Assembly (NCBI GenBank): GCA_012521995.1
Contig: JAAYLH010000105.1
Coordinates: 1 to 64,000 of the forward strand
Source: Bacteroidales bacterium
GTDB taxonomy: Bacteria > Bacteroidota > Bacteroidia > Bacteroidales > UBA7960
Length of the DNA: 64,000 nt
Direction: 5' to 3'
This document shows, piece after piece, positions 15,870 to 25,619 of the stretch. Every line of letters starts with the position of its first letter. The first letter of the stretch is position 1. The position numbers and the translations under genes are program-made. A model generated the notes under the pieces. The model did not search any database. It had not been told where the DNA came from and saw only the letters and a program-made list of their open reading frames with translations.

Positions 15870-16580
15870 ATGCCAATAGACCAGGAACACCTGATCAGCC
15901 GAATTTTATTTGAGGATAACCACTTAATAGTGGTGAACAAGATGCCTTCCGAGATTGTGCAGGGGGATAAAACAGGCGATCAGCCACTTGTAGAGGCTGT
16001 GAAAGAATATATAGCCCAAAAATACCAGAAGCCTGGCAAGGTGTTCCTTGGGGTGGTGCACCGCATTGACAGGCCTACCAGCGGGCTGGTGATTTTTGCC
16101 CGCACCTCAAAAGCCCTGGCCCGCCTGAATGAGATGCTGAAGAATCGCGATATCTCAAAGAAGTACTGGGCAGTGGTGAAAAATGCCCCCTCTGAAATGG
16201 AGGGCAGGCTGACGCATTACCTCAGGAAAAACGAGAAACAGAACAAATCTTATGTGGTCAATCCTGAGGCACCCGGAGCCAAAAAGGCGGAGTTGTTGTT
16301 TAAGGTGCTGACCCGGGGCGATCATTATACTTTGGTAGAGTTGGAGCTCCTTACTGGAAGACATCACCAGATCAGGGCCCAGTTTGCGGCCCTCGGATGC
16401 CCCATAAAAGGCGATCTGAAGTACGGGGCTGATCGCAGCAACCCCGATGGCAGCATTCATTTGCACGCAAGGGAGCTTTGCTTTGTTCACCCTGTTAAAA
16501 AGGAAAGGATCAGTTTATCTGCTCCTGTGCCTGAGGAGGGGCTCTGGCAGTTTTTTGAGAAGAGCATGCAAGGGCAATAA
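15870..16580 (+). CDS. RluA-family 23S rRNA/tRNA pseudouridine synthase
   Basis: 236 aa from the ATG at 15870. The catalytic motif is 'VVHRIDRPTSGLVIFARTS', with the Asp of HRID as nucleophile; 'ELLTGRHHQIRAQFAALGCP' and 'HLHARELCFVHP' are further family blocks. There is no S4 domain, so this is the short RluA/RluC-like type; which uridine it modifies cannot be told. The track start at 15753 lies inside the preceding terminator, so it is not credible. ATGs at 15819 and 15828 are possible but add non-family residues. TAATG couples its stop to the upstream ATG of the next gene. Confidence 0.88.
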   Translation: MPIDQEHLISRILFEDNHLIVVNKMPSEIVQGDKTGDQPLVEAVKEYIAQKYQKPGKVFLGVVHRIDRPTSGLVIFARTSKALARLNEMLKNRDISKKYWAVVKNAPSEMEGRLTHYLRKNEKQNKSYVVNPEAPGAKKAELLFKVLTRGDHYTLVELELLTGRHHQIRAQFAALGCPIKGDLKYGADRSNPDGSIHLHARELCFVHPVKKERISLSAPVPEEGLWQFFEKSMQGQ

Positions 16581-16609
16581 TGTTTTCTGAAATCAAGGAG
16601 GATGCTACC

Positions 16610-19492
16610 ATGTTAACAACCACCTTAAAAACATTGTTTTTTGGTTTTCTTCTGGCGTTGTTGCCTGTCCTAGGTTTTGGACAGTATTATATCTGGGGTC
16701 AGGACCCTGGTTCCCTGAAGTGGAAGCAGATTCGGACGGAGCATTTCCATGTCATTTTTTCTGAGGGCTATGAAGCGCAGGGTAGCTATGTAGCGGATGT
16801 GCTGGAGCTCACCTATGAGCTGGGTTCCCTTAGTCTTGGCCATCGCCCCCGAAAGGTCCCCGTAATCATTCACAATCAGACTGTGGTGTCCAATGGTTTT
16901 GTTTCCTGGGCCCCGCGGCGGCTGGAGATCTTTTCCAATCCCCCTCAAAACAATTACGCCCATGATTGGCTCGAGCAATTGGCAGTACATGAGTTCAGGC
17001 ATGTGGTGCAGGTGGACAAGCTTAACCAGGGCGTTACACATTATCTTTCCTTTCTGCTGGGCGAACAGGCGCCCGGGGCTGTATTCGGGCTTTTTGTGCC
17101 CATGTGGTTTGCTGAGGGCGATGCCGTTGCAGTTGAGACAGGGCTTTCCAACAGCGGGCGCGGAAGTATGCCCTCCTTTGAGCAGGGCCTTCGGGCACAG
17201 GTGCTGGAGAAGGGTATGTATTCTTTCGAGAAGGCTTTCTTTGGCTCGTTTAAGGATTATGTGCCCAATTATTACGAGTTGGGCTATCAGATGGTTGCTG
17301 CCGGAAGGCTTCAATATGGGTCTGATATCTGGGAAAAAGTGATGACCGATGTGGGCCGAAAACCCATTCCCCTCTTTCCTTTTTCCAGGAGTTTACAGAA
17401 ACACGCAGGGGTGAGCGAACAACAGCATTACAGGCAGACCTTTGAAAGTCTTGATTCGGCCTGGAGGGAGCAGGACCGCCGGATAAACCCTGCTTCAATG
17501 GAGGTTATCACTCAGCCCAATTCTCTTTATACCGATTACCGTTATCCCTCCTTTGTCAACGATACCCTTTTGGTTGCCCTAAAGACTGGTCTTGAGGAGA
17601 TCCCCCGGGTGATAAGCATTGATCAGCAAGGACAGGAACAAACCCTCTTCAGGCCTGGGTTGGTCAATACGCATGGCTTTTCGGCGGGCGGCGGAAAAGT
17701 CGTATGGACTGAACAACGCACTGACCCCCGCTGGGAACACCGCTCTTGGTCGGAAGTTCACGTTTATGATTTAGAAAGCGGCAAGCGAAGCAGGCTTACC
17801 CGCAGGACCCGTTTCTTTGCCCCCTCCATCTCCTTTGATGGTGAAAAGATTGTGGTGACAGAGGTTAGCGAAAGAAATGAATATGCCCTAGTGGTGCTGG
17901 ATGCGCAAAGCGGACAGGAGGTCGGCCGCCTGACAACCCCTGCCAATGAATTCCTGATGACGCCTGCATGGCATCCCGATAATCGAACACTGATAGCGGT
18001 TGCACTGGATGAAACAGGGAAAAGGATCGTTACTGGTGATATGAAAACAGGCGATTTCAGTACAGTGTTTCATGCAGGATATGAAGAAATTTCCCGCCCC
18101 TCATTTACTGAAAAAGGGGAGATCTTGTTTACGGGTGCTTTCTCGGGACTTGAAGGCATTTATTGGTTAAACACGAAAACCGGTGACCTTGCCCAGGTTG
18201 TTTCTTCAAAGTATGGTGCCAGGGATGCGGTGGTTCAACCGGGTAAACAAAAACTGTTATGGTCAGAATACACGGCTGAGGGTTATGTAATTGCAAGGGG
18301 AATTAACAAGGAGCACGAGGATATGGTCCCGCTGGAAAGGGTGGAGAACCATTCGCTTAAGTTGCATGCCGCCATCAGGGAACAGGAGGGAGGCCTGGTG
18401 ACTCGCTCAAATGTTGGCAGACAGGTAAGGGACATCAAGCCTTATTATAAATTTCCGAATCTATTTAACCTGCATTCCTGGTCTCCGGCTTATATTGATG
18501 CGGGAAATATTGAGGTTAGGCCGGGGGTAGCTTTGTACTTCCAGGATGACCTCAGCACATCAGTGGCCGTCCTGGGGTATGACTACGACCTGAATGAAGA
18601 GGTGGGTACCTATTCTCTTGATTACAGTTACCAGGGCTGGTATCCCGTGGTGAACCTCTATGCGGGAACGGGGCTTAGGCCGGCAAGTTACAGGCAGGGT
18701 GACAATATTTTTCCTTTCTTCTTCAGGGAAAGCGCACTGAAGGCCGGTCTTAGTCTACCGCTGACCTTCAGAAACTATGAATGGTATTATGGGATAAATC
18801 CCTCGGTAAGGCTTGCCTTTACCAAGGCAGGGCCTTCAAAAGACAGCCCCGATTTCTTACGCCGAAATGACATGCACTCGATGGAGTATCGTTTTTATGC
18901 CTATCGCCAGCAAAGATCAGTGGCAAGGGACATCAGACCCCGCTGGGCGCATACCATCGATGTCAATTACCGCCACACCCCCTTTTCAGGAACAAATATG
19001 GGCAGCGTTTTTTCGGCAAGGGTTACAGGGTTCTTCCCTGGTGTTATGCGGCACCATTCACTCAAGCTTTCCGCTGCCTGGCAGGAACACCAATCGGGAA
19101 CAAGGGTAGAGCAAACCATCAACTACAGCTTCCCCAATCTGATCAGCTACCCCCGTGGGTTATCAGGACAGCGTCACGATCGGGTGGCCTTGCTTTCGGC
19201 CGACTATGCCTTGCCCCTAATATATCCCGATTTAAATATCCCCTACTTTGTTTACCTCAAACGAATCAGGGCCAACCTCTTTTTTGACCGCGCCTTTACT
19301 GAAACCACAATCCGGCCGGAGAGTGGAGACCCTTATTTATCCAAGGTTAACCTAAACTCTTTTGGGGTCGATCTGATCGGAGATATGCATTTCTTCAGGT
19401 TTATCCAACCCATTGACCTTGGCGTAAGGATGTATCACCTCCCCGAGTTGGAAGAAACTGGCTTACAGTTGTTGTTTGGGATCAGTTTTTAG
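16610..19492 (+). CDS. Outer-membrane protein with metallopeptidase-like head, propeller and C-terminal barrel
   Basis: 960 aa with signal peptide 'TLFFGFLLALLPVLGFGQ'. Residues about 30-290 look like a gluzincin peptidase: 'LAVHEFRHVVQVDKL' (HExxH) and, some 35 residues later, 'MWFAEGDAVAVE' (third zinc ligand E). Then come repeats of WD40-like/TolB-like blades ('LTRRTRFFAPSISFDGEKIV', 'PAWHPDNRTLIAVAL'), and from about 650 alternating aromatic strands ending in 'QLLFGISF', a typical barrel C-terminus. The ATG at 16610 has an unusually good Shine-Dalgarno, aaggagg, 8 bases upstream; the track's ATG at 16580 lacks one. Substrate and role are unknown. Its 3' end overlaps the convergent next gene by 11 bases. 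Confidence 0.75.
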   Translation: MLTTTLKTLFFGFLLALLPVLGFGQYYIWGQDPGSLKWKQIRTEHFHVIFSEGYEAQGSYVADVLELTYELGSLSLGHRPRKVPVIIHNQTVVSNGFVSWAPRRLEIFSNPPQNNYAHDWLEQLAVHEFRHVVQVDKLNQGVTHYLSFLLGEQAPGAVFGLFVPMWFAEGDAVAVETGLSNSGRGSMPSFEQGLRAQVLEKGMYSFEKAFFGSFKDYVPNYYELGYQMVAAGRLQYGSDIWEKVMTDVGRKPIPLFPFSRSLQKHAGVSEQQHYRQTFESLDSAWREQDRRINPASMEVITQPNSLYTDYRYPSFVNDTLLVALKTGLEEIPRVISIDQQGQEQTLFRPGLVNTHGFSAGGGKVVWTEQRTDPRWEHRSWSEVHVYDLESGKRSRLTRRTRFFAPSISFDGEKIVVTEVSERNEYALVVLDAQSGQEVGRLTTPANEFLMTPAWHPDNRTLIAVALDETGKRIVTGDMKTGDFSTVFHAGYEEISRPSFTEKGEILFTGAFSGLEGIYWLNTKTGDLAQVVSSKYGARDAVVQPGKQKLLWSEYTAEGYVIARGINKEHEDMVPLERVENHSLKLHAAIREQEGGLVTRSNVGRQVRDIKPYYKFPNLFNLHSWSPAYIDAGNIEVRPGVALYFQDDLSTSVAVLGYDYDLNEEVGTYSLDYSYQGWYPVVNLYAGTGLRPASYRQGDNIFPFFFRESALKAGLSLPLTFRNYEWYYGINPSVRLAFTKAGPSKDSPDFLRRNDMHSMEYRFYAYRQQRSVARDIRPRWAHTIDVNYRHTPFSGTNMGSVFSARVTGFFPGVMRHHSLKLSAAWQEHQSGTRVEQTINYSFPNLISYPRGLSGQRHDRVALLSADYALPLIYPDLNIPYFVYLKRIRANLFFDRAFTETTIRPESGDPYLSKVNLNSFGVDLIGDMHFFRFIQPIDLGVRMYHLPELEETGLQLLFGISF

Positions 19493-20561
19493 TGGATTCG
19501 GGTGGTGGTCTCAGGGCAACGATGAACAGGAAAAGAAACAGGGCTGAAAGATAAGCGATAAATATATAGGAATACATAGGCTTCCATGCCTTGCCCAGGC
19601 TGTTGATCAGGATAGTCAATGCGGCAGAGCTCATCGAAAACACCAGAAAAAAAACGGCCACCTGGCGGTCACTCAGCCCCAGATAAGAAAGGTGATGCGT
19701 GGTATGATCCTTTCCACCAACAAAAGGGTTGCCACCCTTTGAAATCCGCTTATAAAAAACAGTAGTGGTGTCGATCAGGGGTAGGGCGAAAGCCATTGCA
19801 ACCATGATAACCCGCGGCATACGGCCCAACTCATCAGGGTTGCCTGCAGCATTCCAGAAAAAGATAATCCCAAGGCTTGCCAGCAATATTCCAAGGAACT
19901 GGCTGCCTGTATCCCCCATATACATTGTGGAGGGGTTCCAGTTGTAATGAAGGAATCCTGCAAGGGAGGCCAGCCCTCCAATCAGAATAATGATCATAGG
20001 GTTGGAGAAATCGCCTGCCGCCAGGATAATGCCCAGGATGGCAAGAAGGACACCTGTAGAAACAACAGAGCTGATCCCATCCATGTTGTCGAGCATATTG
20101 ATGGAGTTCATGATTCCGACAACCCAAAACAGGGTTAGCAAGTAATTCAACCATTCATTGCTAAAGAACTGAATGTGAGTTCCTGATAATATTAACAATA
20201 TCCCGCACAACACCTGTCCTGCAAATTTCAGCCAGGGGCGCGTGTTGTAGGCATCATCGTATAGCCCCACCAGGAATCCCAGGGATACTGCGGCCAGAAC
20301 ACCTATCATTCTCAGTCCGCTGATAGCGGAAGTTTCATCCTGAAGAAAAATTAGGCTGATAAAGGAAAAAAGGAAAACGATGAAAAAAGAAATACCACCC
20401 AGGGCAGGTTTTGCCTCAGAGCTCCAGCGGATGACGCTATCCTGGTAGTTGCGTATGCCCAGGGTCTTGGCAAATTTCAGCAATAATGCGTTGATGGTCA
20501 ATGTGAAGGCCAGCGCTATAACAAAAAAACCTGAATAAATAAAAGCGAGTGATGTGCTCAT
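19482..20561 (-). CDS. Undecaprenyl-phosphate glycosyl-1-phosphate transferase (WecA/MraY-like)
   Basis: 359 aa integral membrane protein with about 11 segments. 'PALGGISFFIVF' is the first conserved loop, 'LVGLYDDAYNTRPWLKFAGQ' holds the DD pair, 'NSINMLDNMDGISS' the NxxNxxDGxDG-like loop, and 'GDTGSQFLGILLASLG' and 'KGGNPFVGGKDHTTHHLSYLG' the last cytoplasmic loops. The HTTHHL form is the WecA subgroup rather than MraY. It would start polymer synthesis by placing HexNAc-1-P on undecaprenyl phosphate. The real start is ATG 20559-20561; the track's extra 86 residues run through rfbC. It is the last gene of the wza-wzc-rfbC block. Confidence 0.9.
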   Translation of the reverse strand: MSTSLAFIYSGFFVIALAFTLTINALLLKFAKTLGIRNYQDSVIRWSSEAKPALGGISFFIVFLFSFISLIFLQDETSAISGLRMIGVLAAVSLGFLVGLYDDAYNTRPWLKFAGQVLCGILLILSGTHIQFFSNEWLNYLLTLFWVVGIMNSINMLDNMDGISSVVSTGVLLAILGIILAAGDFSNPMIIILIGGLASLAGFLHYNWNPSTMYMGDTGSQFLGILLASLGIIFFWNAAGNPDELGRMPRVIMVAMAFALPLIDTTTVFYKRISKGGNPFVGGKDHTTHHLSYLGLSDRQVAVFFLVFSMSSAALTILINSLGKAWKPMYSYIFIAYLSALFLFLFIVALRPPPESTKN

Positions 20562-20580
20562 TTTTCTCCGAGCTTCTTTT

Positions 20581-21126
20581 TTATAAAAACGGGCTTGCCA
20601 ACTCCTTGAAAAACCCTGCATTGCTGTCTTTCTCCGATAGGATTGGATCGGAAACTTCCCAGTCGATGGCCAGGTCAGGGTCATCCCAGCGAAGGACCTT
20701 TTCGCAATCCTTATTGTACACCTTGGTGCATTTATAAACGAAAACAGTATGGTCCTCAAGGGTAACAAAGCCATGGGCAAACCCCGGAGGGATATACAGC
20801 ATGGTGTGGTCGCGGTCATCCAGCCTTAGCTTGAAGTGCTGCCCAAAGGTGGCCTCTTCCCTACGCAAATCCACTGCCACATCCATTACAGCACCCCGAA
20901 TGGCTCTTACCAGCTTGCCCTGTTCGTAGGGAGGCACCTGGAAATGTAAGCCTCTGAGCACGCCCTTTTGTGATGAGGACTGGTTGTCTTGGGCAAAACG
21001 AATATCCAGACCTTTCTTAAGAAAGTTTTCCTCATTCCAGGATTCGAAAAAATATCCCCGCTTATCTCTGAAGACTGCGGGTTGTATGATCAGCAAACCC
21101 CGAAAGGGCGTTTCCGTTATCTGCAT
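20581..21126 (-). CDS. rfbC: dTDP-4-dehydrorhamnose 3,5-epimerase
   Basis: 181 aa cupin-fold epimerase. 'LIIQPAVFRDKRGYFFESWN' and 'FAQDNQSSSQKGVLRGLHFQ' are the N-terminal blocks (the His of GLHFQ is catalytic), followed by 'GAVMDVAVDLRREEATFGQH' and 'LYIPPGFAHGFVTLED'. It converts dTDP-4-keto-6-deoxyglucose to the 4-keto-L-rhamnose form. RfbA, RfbB and RfbD are absent from the window. The start codon overlaps the wzc stop by one base, so the two are translationally coupled. Confidence 0.95.
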   Translation of the reverse strand: MQITETPFRGLLIIQPAVFRDKRGYFFESWNEENFLKKGLDIRFAQDNQSSSQKGVLRGLHFQVPPYEQGKLVRAIRGAVMDVAVDLRREEATFGQHFKLRLDDRDHTMLYIPPGFAHGFVTLEDHTVFVYKCTKVYNKDCEKVLRWDDPDLAIDWEVSDPILSEKDSNAGFFKELASPFL

Positions 21127-23564
21127 TATTTGAATAATTTTTTTATCCGCCTGCGAATTCGTTTGATTATGGAACTCCCGGTGGATCTGGTACCGACCGA
21201 TTCCTCGTAATAGCCATAACCATATCCACCATAATAACCATAGGCATATCCCTTGTCATACCCATAGCTCGAGTATTCCCTGTCGACTGCATTCAGGACT
21301 ATCGATAAATTGCCAATATTGCTTTCCGATACCAGGCGGTTGACATTCTGGATAAACAGTCGCTTTGAATAATTGGCTTTGAAGATATAAACGGGATATT
21401 CAGCCATCAGAATGCTCTTCATCCCATCCGTAACAATTCCTACAGGGGGGTTGTCAATGATGACGTAATCGTATTTTTCTTTCAGATAGGCCACCAAATG
21501 GTCCATACGGGGCGTCAGGATCAGCTCCGATGGGTTGGGCGGCACGGGTCCTGCCGTAATAAAGTCAAGGTTCTTAACCCGTGAGGGCTTGATGCAGTCA
21601 TCAATGTCATCTATGCCTGACAGAATAGTACTGACCCCTTTAATGTTTTCAGTATTGAAGCCCAGGTGGATCTTAGGCTTACGCATATCGAGGTCAATCA
21701 CGATGACTTTTTTGTCGCTGAAGGCCAGGATCCCTGCCAGGTTCATGGCAAAGAAGGTCTTACCTTCCCCAGAAATGGTGGAGGTCACGGCTACCAACTT
21801 GGGCCCGGGCTCATTGTTGATGAACTGAAGATTGGTTCTGATGGACCGCAGGGCCTCGGAAATCAGTGACTTTGGCTTTTTAAGCACAAGCAACTGGTTT
21901 GGAGGTATCTCGCTCTTGTACTTTGGTATCACCCCAAGCACAGGCGAATTGGTGTACTTCAGGATGTCATGAAGCGAAGGGATCTCGTTATAGAATAGAT
22001 ACTTCAGCAGGATAATCCCTGCCCCGAGGAAGATAGCTGCCAGCAGGCTGCTTAAATATACGTTCCTTGCAATGGGCGAGATGGGTTTTGTAGGGGTTTT
22101 CGAGCGCTCCAGGATAATGCTCTGTGACACAAACCCTGCACGGGAAATTGAATATTCGGCCTTCTTCTCAACCAATTGATTGTAAAACCTTTCGTTGATG
22201 CTATACACCCGTTGAAGCCTGCTGAACTCAATCATATTGTAGCGGGAGGCACGGTTGGAAAGCACCGATTCAAAATCTTCTATGTTTTGCTTCAGGTCAT
22301 TGATCCGCGAACGGATGTTATTTTTCAGCACTGCAATGCTCTCTATGAGCATCCGATTTTGGATGCCTATCTGGTAGTCCAGAGCTTCAATCTGACGGCT
22401 GTTGGGGGTCACCTCATATAATAGCTTCTCGCGTTCCATCAGTTGCTCCTGTAAGGCCTGAAGGAGATTGGAAATAGTGCCCCTGAACTCACTGCCTGAA
22501 AGGAAAGCAATCAGTTGATAGATGTCAATATCTTCATCGGAATTCAGGCTTTTCTCTATTTCCGAATAGATTCTGTCTTCCATTTCAAGCATGACGATCT
22601 GGTTCTCATAATCCCCGATTCGCGAATGGATGGCAGGCAAGGGGGTGATGGTCGCCTCGTCAATATTGTTTTCCTTCTTGAAACGGTCAAGGTCCATTTC
22701 AGAGCCCGCCAATTCATCAAACACAAGGTCAAGCTGGCGGTCGATGAATTCAAGGATGTTGTTGGCGCTTTCAGCCTTCTTTTCAAGGTCGAAAACATTG
22801 AATTCCTCGGCCATGGAATTCACTATATCAGAGGCTTTCTGGGGGTTTGTTCCTGTATGGCTGATCAAAATGGTCCTGGCTGCCGCATTGAGCACATTGA
22901 TCTTGATGTCGGGCGAAAACTTGGAGATGGCCGTCTCGGGGTTGTTGAGCACAAAGAAATAGGGGTTGCGGGTAAAGACACTTTGCTGCTCCTGGAATAT
23001 CCTGGGGTTGGTCACCTCTACCTTGATGTCAAGGTCGGGAAAGGAAGCAGAGGTCCCTGCCTGGAACTGTTGACTCTGGGGCCCTTTGCCGTTGATCTCA
23101 TAATTGATCCGGATAAGGTTCTGGTCCAAAAAATCAATGTTGATAGGAAGGCCATACAGCGACCCGTTCTTCACCCTGGCTTCCACCCTGAAAGGTGCAT
23201 TTTTGTATAGCTCAAAGTTGAGTACCCTGCCTTTTGTGAAATAACTGACATCGAGCGGGAGCAGCGCCAAAGCCCTTTGCTGAAATACTGAAGACCGGAT
23301 CAGTTCAATTTGTTTGGCCATGTCATCCTCATAAATATTGACTGTCGATAGGATGTGGCTTGCTTGGTTCTCCCCGCCCAACTGCAGGATAGCCGAGGTT
23401 TGGTAAACAGGAGGGGTATAACGCAGGTACAGCCACGAGCCTCCCAGGGCCAACGCAATAAAGGCCAGGGGGAAAAGGATGTTTCGCTTGGCAATGTAAA
23501 GAAACAGTTTTACATCAAGCTCATCGTTCAGAACGGATATTTTTTTTAAGGGTTCTCCGGCCAT
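21126..23564 (-). CDS. wzc: Polysaccharide co-polymerase/tyrosine autokinase (Wzc type)
   Basis: 812 aa. Two membrane segments (about residues 30-50 and 500-520) flank a long periplasmic Wzz domain and coiled coil. The cytoplasmic BY-kinase has Walker A 'TSTISGEGKTFFAMNLAG', Walker A' 'VIVIDLDMRKPKIHLGF' and Walker B 'YDYVIIDNPPVGIVTD'. The C-terminus has the expected Tyr cluster, 'YGYDKGYAYGYYGGYGYGYY', about ten tyrosines as autophosphorylation sites. It regulates chain length and export together with the Wza-like protein encoded 3 bases upstream. All active residues look intact. Confidence 0.93.
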   Translation of the reverse strand: MAGEPLKKISVLNDELDVKLFLYIAKRNILFPLAFIALALGGSWLYLRYTPPVYQTSAILQLGGENQASHILSTVNIYEDDMAKQIELIRSSVFQQRALALLPLDVSYFTKGRVLNFELYKNAPFRVEARVKNGSLYGLPINIDFLDQNLIRINYEINGKGPQSQQFQAGTSASFPDLDIKVEVTNPRIFQEQQSVFTRNPYFFVLNNPETAISKFSPDIKINVLNAAARTILISHTGTNPQKASDIVNSMAEEFNVFDLEKKAESANNILEFIDRQLDLVFDELAGSEMDLDRFKKENNIDEATITPLPAIHSRIGDYENQIVMLEMEDRIYSEIEKSLNSDEDIDIYQLIAFLSGSEFRGTISNLLQALQEQLMEREKLLYEVTPNSRQIEALDYQIGIQNRMLIESIAVLKNNIRSRINDLKQNIEDFESVLSNRASRYNMIEFSRLQRVYSINERFYNQLVEKKAEYSISRAGFVSQSIILERSKTPTKPISPIARNVYLSSLLAAIFLGAGIILLKYLFYNEIPSLHDILKYTNSPVLGVIPKYKSEIPPNQLLVLKKPKSLISEALRSIRTNLQFINNEPGPKLVAVTSTISGEGKTFFAMNLAGILAFSDKKVIVIDLDMRKPKIHLGFNTENIKGVSTILSGIDDIDDCIKPSRVKNLDFITAGPVPPNPSELILTPRMDHLVAYLKEKYDYVIIDNPPVGIVTDGMKSILMAEYPVYIFKANYSKRLFIQNVNRLVSESNIGNLSIVLNAVDREYSSYGYDKGYAYGYYGGYGYGYYEESVGTRSTGSSIIKRIRRRIKKLFK

Positions 23565-23567
23565 GTT

Positions 23568-24317
23568 TTATTTGGTAAACAGGGAATAAACCAATAATGC
23601 GGTGGTTACCAGTGAAAGATATGGGGTCACATTCTCCAGAATCCGCTGGGGCACCCGCTCTCGAGGCTCTACATATATGATGTCGTTGGCTTGCAGCACA
23701 ATGTTCGCGTTTTTGACCCCTTCAATGGTAGAAAGGTCAACGAGGTAAACACTGGGGTTGTCGGGTTCGCCCCTGATGAGCTTTACCCTGGAAGCCTTGC
23801 CATCAGCAATGCCGCCCGATTTTGCAAGGGCCTCAAAAAGGGTGGTGTTGGGGTTGTCAAGAAAAATCACGCTGGAAGTGCCCCCTCGCCCTCCTGGGAA
23901 AAGAATCACCCGGTTGTTGACCACCCTGAGTTGTACAAAGGGATTGATGTAAGAAGTAGAGAACTCCTCTTCAAGCATCATTTCTGCTTCGCGGGTTGTA
24001 AGCCCTGAAACCCGGGTGTAACCCAGAACGGGAAGCTTGATGGTACCATCAAATTCAACCCTGTAGGTTAATTGCTGTTGCCTGAGGCTCTGACCCGAAA
24101 GCATGGTCACAGGGTCAATCAGCCGCTCCCCGTCATTGGTGAACAACTGAAAGGTGATCTCGTCATTGGGGGCTAGACGGTATTGATCAGTTACCAGCAG
24201 TTCTTCAAGGTCCGAATAGGAATAGTCCCGGGGCGTTCGCAGCATCTGCTCAGGATTCAACACACTGCAGGATGCGAAAACCAGTAGGAAAAAAAACGGA
24301 AATAAACGGTTCCTCAT
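23568..24317 (-). CDS. wza: Polysaccharide export outer-membrane lipoprotein (Wza/GumB type)
   Basis: 249 aa. Lipoprotein signal 'LFPFFFLLVFASCS'; then the polysaccharide export domain, 'YRLAPNDEITFQLFTNDGER', and SLBB-type beta-grasp repeats containing 'GTIKLPVLGYTRVSGLTTRE' and 'VFLDNPNTTLFEALAKSGGI'-like segments. The C-terminal 'TPYLSLVTTALLVYSLF' is a hydrophobic tail. Shorter than E. coli Wza (about 380 aa), as is usual in Bacteroidota. First gene of the operon wza-wzc-rfbC-wecA-like. Confidence 0.88.
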   Translation of the reverse strand: MRNRLFPFFFLLVFASCSVLNPEQMLRTPRDYSYSDLEELLVTDQYRLAPNDEITFQLFTNDGERLIDPVTMLSGQSLRQQQLTYRVEFDGTIKLPVLGYTRVSGLTTREAEMMLEEEFSTSYINPFVQLRVVNNRVILFPGGRGGTSSVIFLDNPNTTLFEALAKSGGIADGKASRVKLIRGEPDNPSVYLVDLSTIEGVKNANIVLQANDIIYVEPRERVPQRILENVTPYLSLVTTALLVYSLFTK

Positions 24318-24340
24318 GGGATCTTCTTCTGTTAGAAGGA

Positions 24341-24348
24341 CAAATTTA
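24341..24348 (-). promoter_or_regulatory. -7 element for the wza-wzc-rfbC operon
   Basis: Minus strand TAAATTTG, 24 bases before the wza start codon. No TTG at the proper distance. Confidence 0.45.
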
Positions 24349-24395
24349 TAAAAAAGCCTGCTCAGTTCTTATAAAATAATAAACCCTTATGAGGC

Positions 24396-25601
24396 TTATT
24401 GAAATTTTATTCCTTTTGCCGTGAGCAATGAATTATAATATTCCGCCATGTCATCGATCAAACGCTGGTAATGAAACTTTTGGTAAACCATCTCCCAACT
24501 GCCACGGCCCATTGCTTTCCTTAGTGACTCATTCTCTGCCAGCATCCGAAGCTGCTCTGCGAATTCTTCAGGGTTGCGGTTTTTTATCAGTAAGGCGGTT
24601 TGCCCGGGCAATACGATGTTTTCAATGCCCCCAACATTGGTCGAAACGATGGGTTTGCCTGCTGCCTGTGCCTCAATTAAACTTACAGGGGTGCCTTCAT
24701 TCAACGAACAGAGCGCTATGATGTCCATTCCTGCATTCACCTGGTCCATTTCGGTAAGCCAGCCCGCAAAGGTGAGTAAAGCAGGCCGCTGTTCCTCTTT
24801 CCAGTCGACAAAATCCAGCTTTAAGTGCCTGGCCTTAGCCTCGAGGTGATGCCTCGACTCCCCGTCACCAATGATAAAAGCCCGGATATTCGACTGGCTC
24901 CGCTGACTTAAGTAGTGAAGGGCCTCAAGAAACAATTCGTGGTTTTTGATGGGCACCAGCCTGCCTACAATGCCTATGGCAATTTCATCTTCAGCAAGTT
25001 GGTATTTTTCCCTGAAAGCTTTGCGCTTGCCTTCAGGGTCTTCCCTGAAGTGCGACAGGTCAAAGCCCAGAGGGATGACTTTGATTTTCTCCTCAGGACA
25101 AATACGGTATTTATGACTCAGGTCATATTTCTGAATGTCGCTGATGGCAATGATTCCTGTACTGATCCGGGCCAGATAGCGTTCAATGTTCTTATAAAAG
25201 CCTGCTTTCAGGTGGCTGAAGTAAGCATCAAAAACGTGACCGTGAAAAGTATGCACGACAACAGGCACTTTTTCTGCCCTGGCTGCCAGGCGGCCCACTG
25301 CCCCTGCTTTGGATGCGTGGGTGTGGACTATGTGGGGCCTGTACTCGCGGATGATCTTTTTGATTTCCCGATAGGCTTCACGATCCTGTGCAGGCGATAA
25401 ACTGCGGCGCATCTGCTCTATTATCACGGGGCTTATGCCGAGCTGATGGGGGATAAATTCAGAGTTCTTCTCCGTAGGGTCGTTTTTTCCCCCTACCAGC
25501 AGGGTCTCAAATGGCTCAGGAAGATAGCGCGTTAAATAAGCAGCGTTATAAGTGGGACCACCCAGGTTAAAGCGGTTCAATATCCGAAGGACCCTGATCA
25601 T
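24396..25601 (-). CDS. Family 4 glycosyltransferase (GT-B)
   Basis: 401 aa. N-terminal 'MIRVLRILNRFNLGGPTYNA' is the usual Gly-rich acceptor loop; 'VHTHASKAGAVGRLAARAEK' and 'VHTFHGHVFDAYF' follow; the donor site has 'IGIVGRLVPIKNHELFLEAL' and the EX7E motif in 'CSLNEGTPVSLIEAQAAGKP'. It transfers a sugar to the growing lipid-linked polymer on the cytoplasmic face; the sugar is not predictable. It stands just upstream of the export genes with a promoter-like TACTTTTG (25620-25627) of its own. Confidence 0.9.
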   Translation of the reverse strand: MIRVLRILNRFNLGGPTYNAAYLTRYLPEPFETLLVGGKNDPTEKNSEFIPHQLGISPVIIEQMRRSLSPAQDREAYREIKKIIREYRPHIVHTHASKAGAVGRLAARAEKVPVVVHTFHGHVFDAYFSHLKAGFYKNIERYLARISTGIIAISDIQKYDLSHKYRICPEEKIKVIPLGFDLSHFREDPEGKRKAFREKYQLAEDEIAIGIVGRLVPIKNHELFLEALHYLSQRSQSNIRAFIIGDGESRHHLEAKARHLKLDFVDWKEEQRPALLTFAGWLTEMDQVNAGMDIIALCSLNEGTPVSLIEAQAAGKPIVSTNVGGIENIVLPGQTALLIKNRNPEEFAEQLRMLAENESLRKAMGRGSWEMVYQKFHYQRLIDDMAEYYNSLLTAKGIKFQ

Positions 25602-25619
25602 CTAAGTAAATATATAAGC

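Noticed and set aside
22515-23210. 231-aa plus ORF opposite wzc
   Set aside because: Antisense to the coiled-coil part of a conserved gene.
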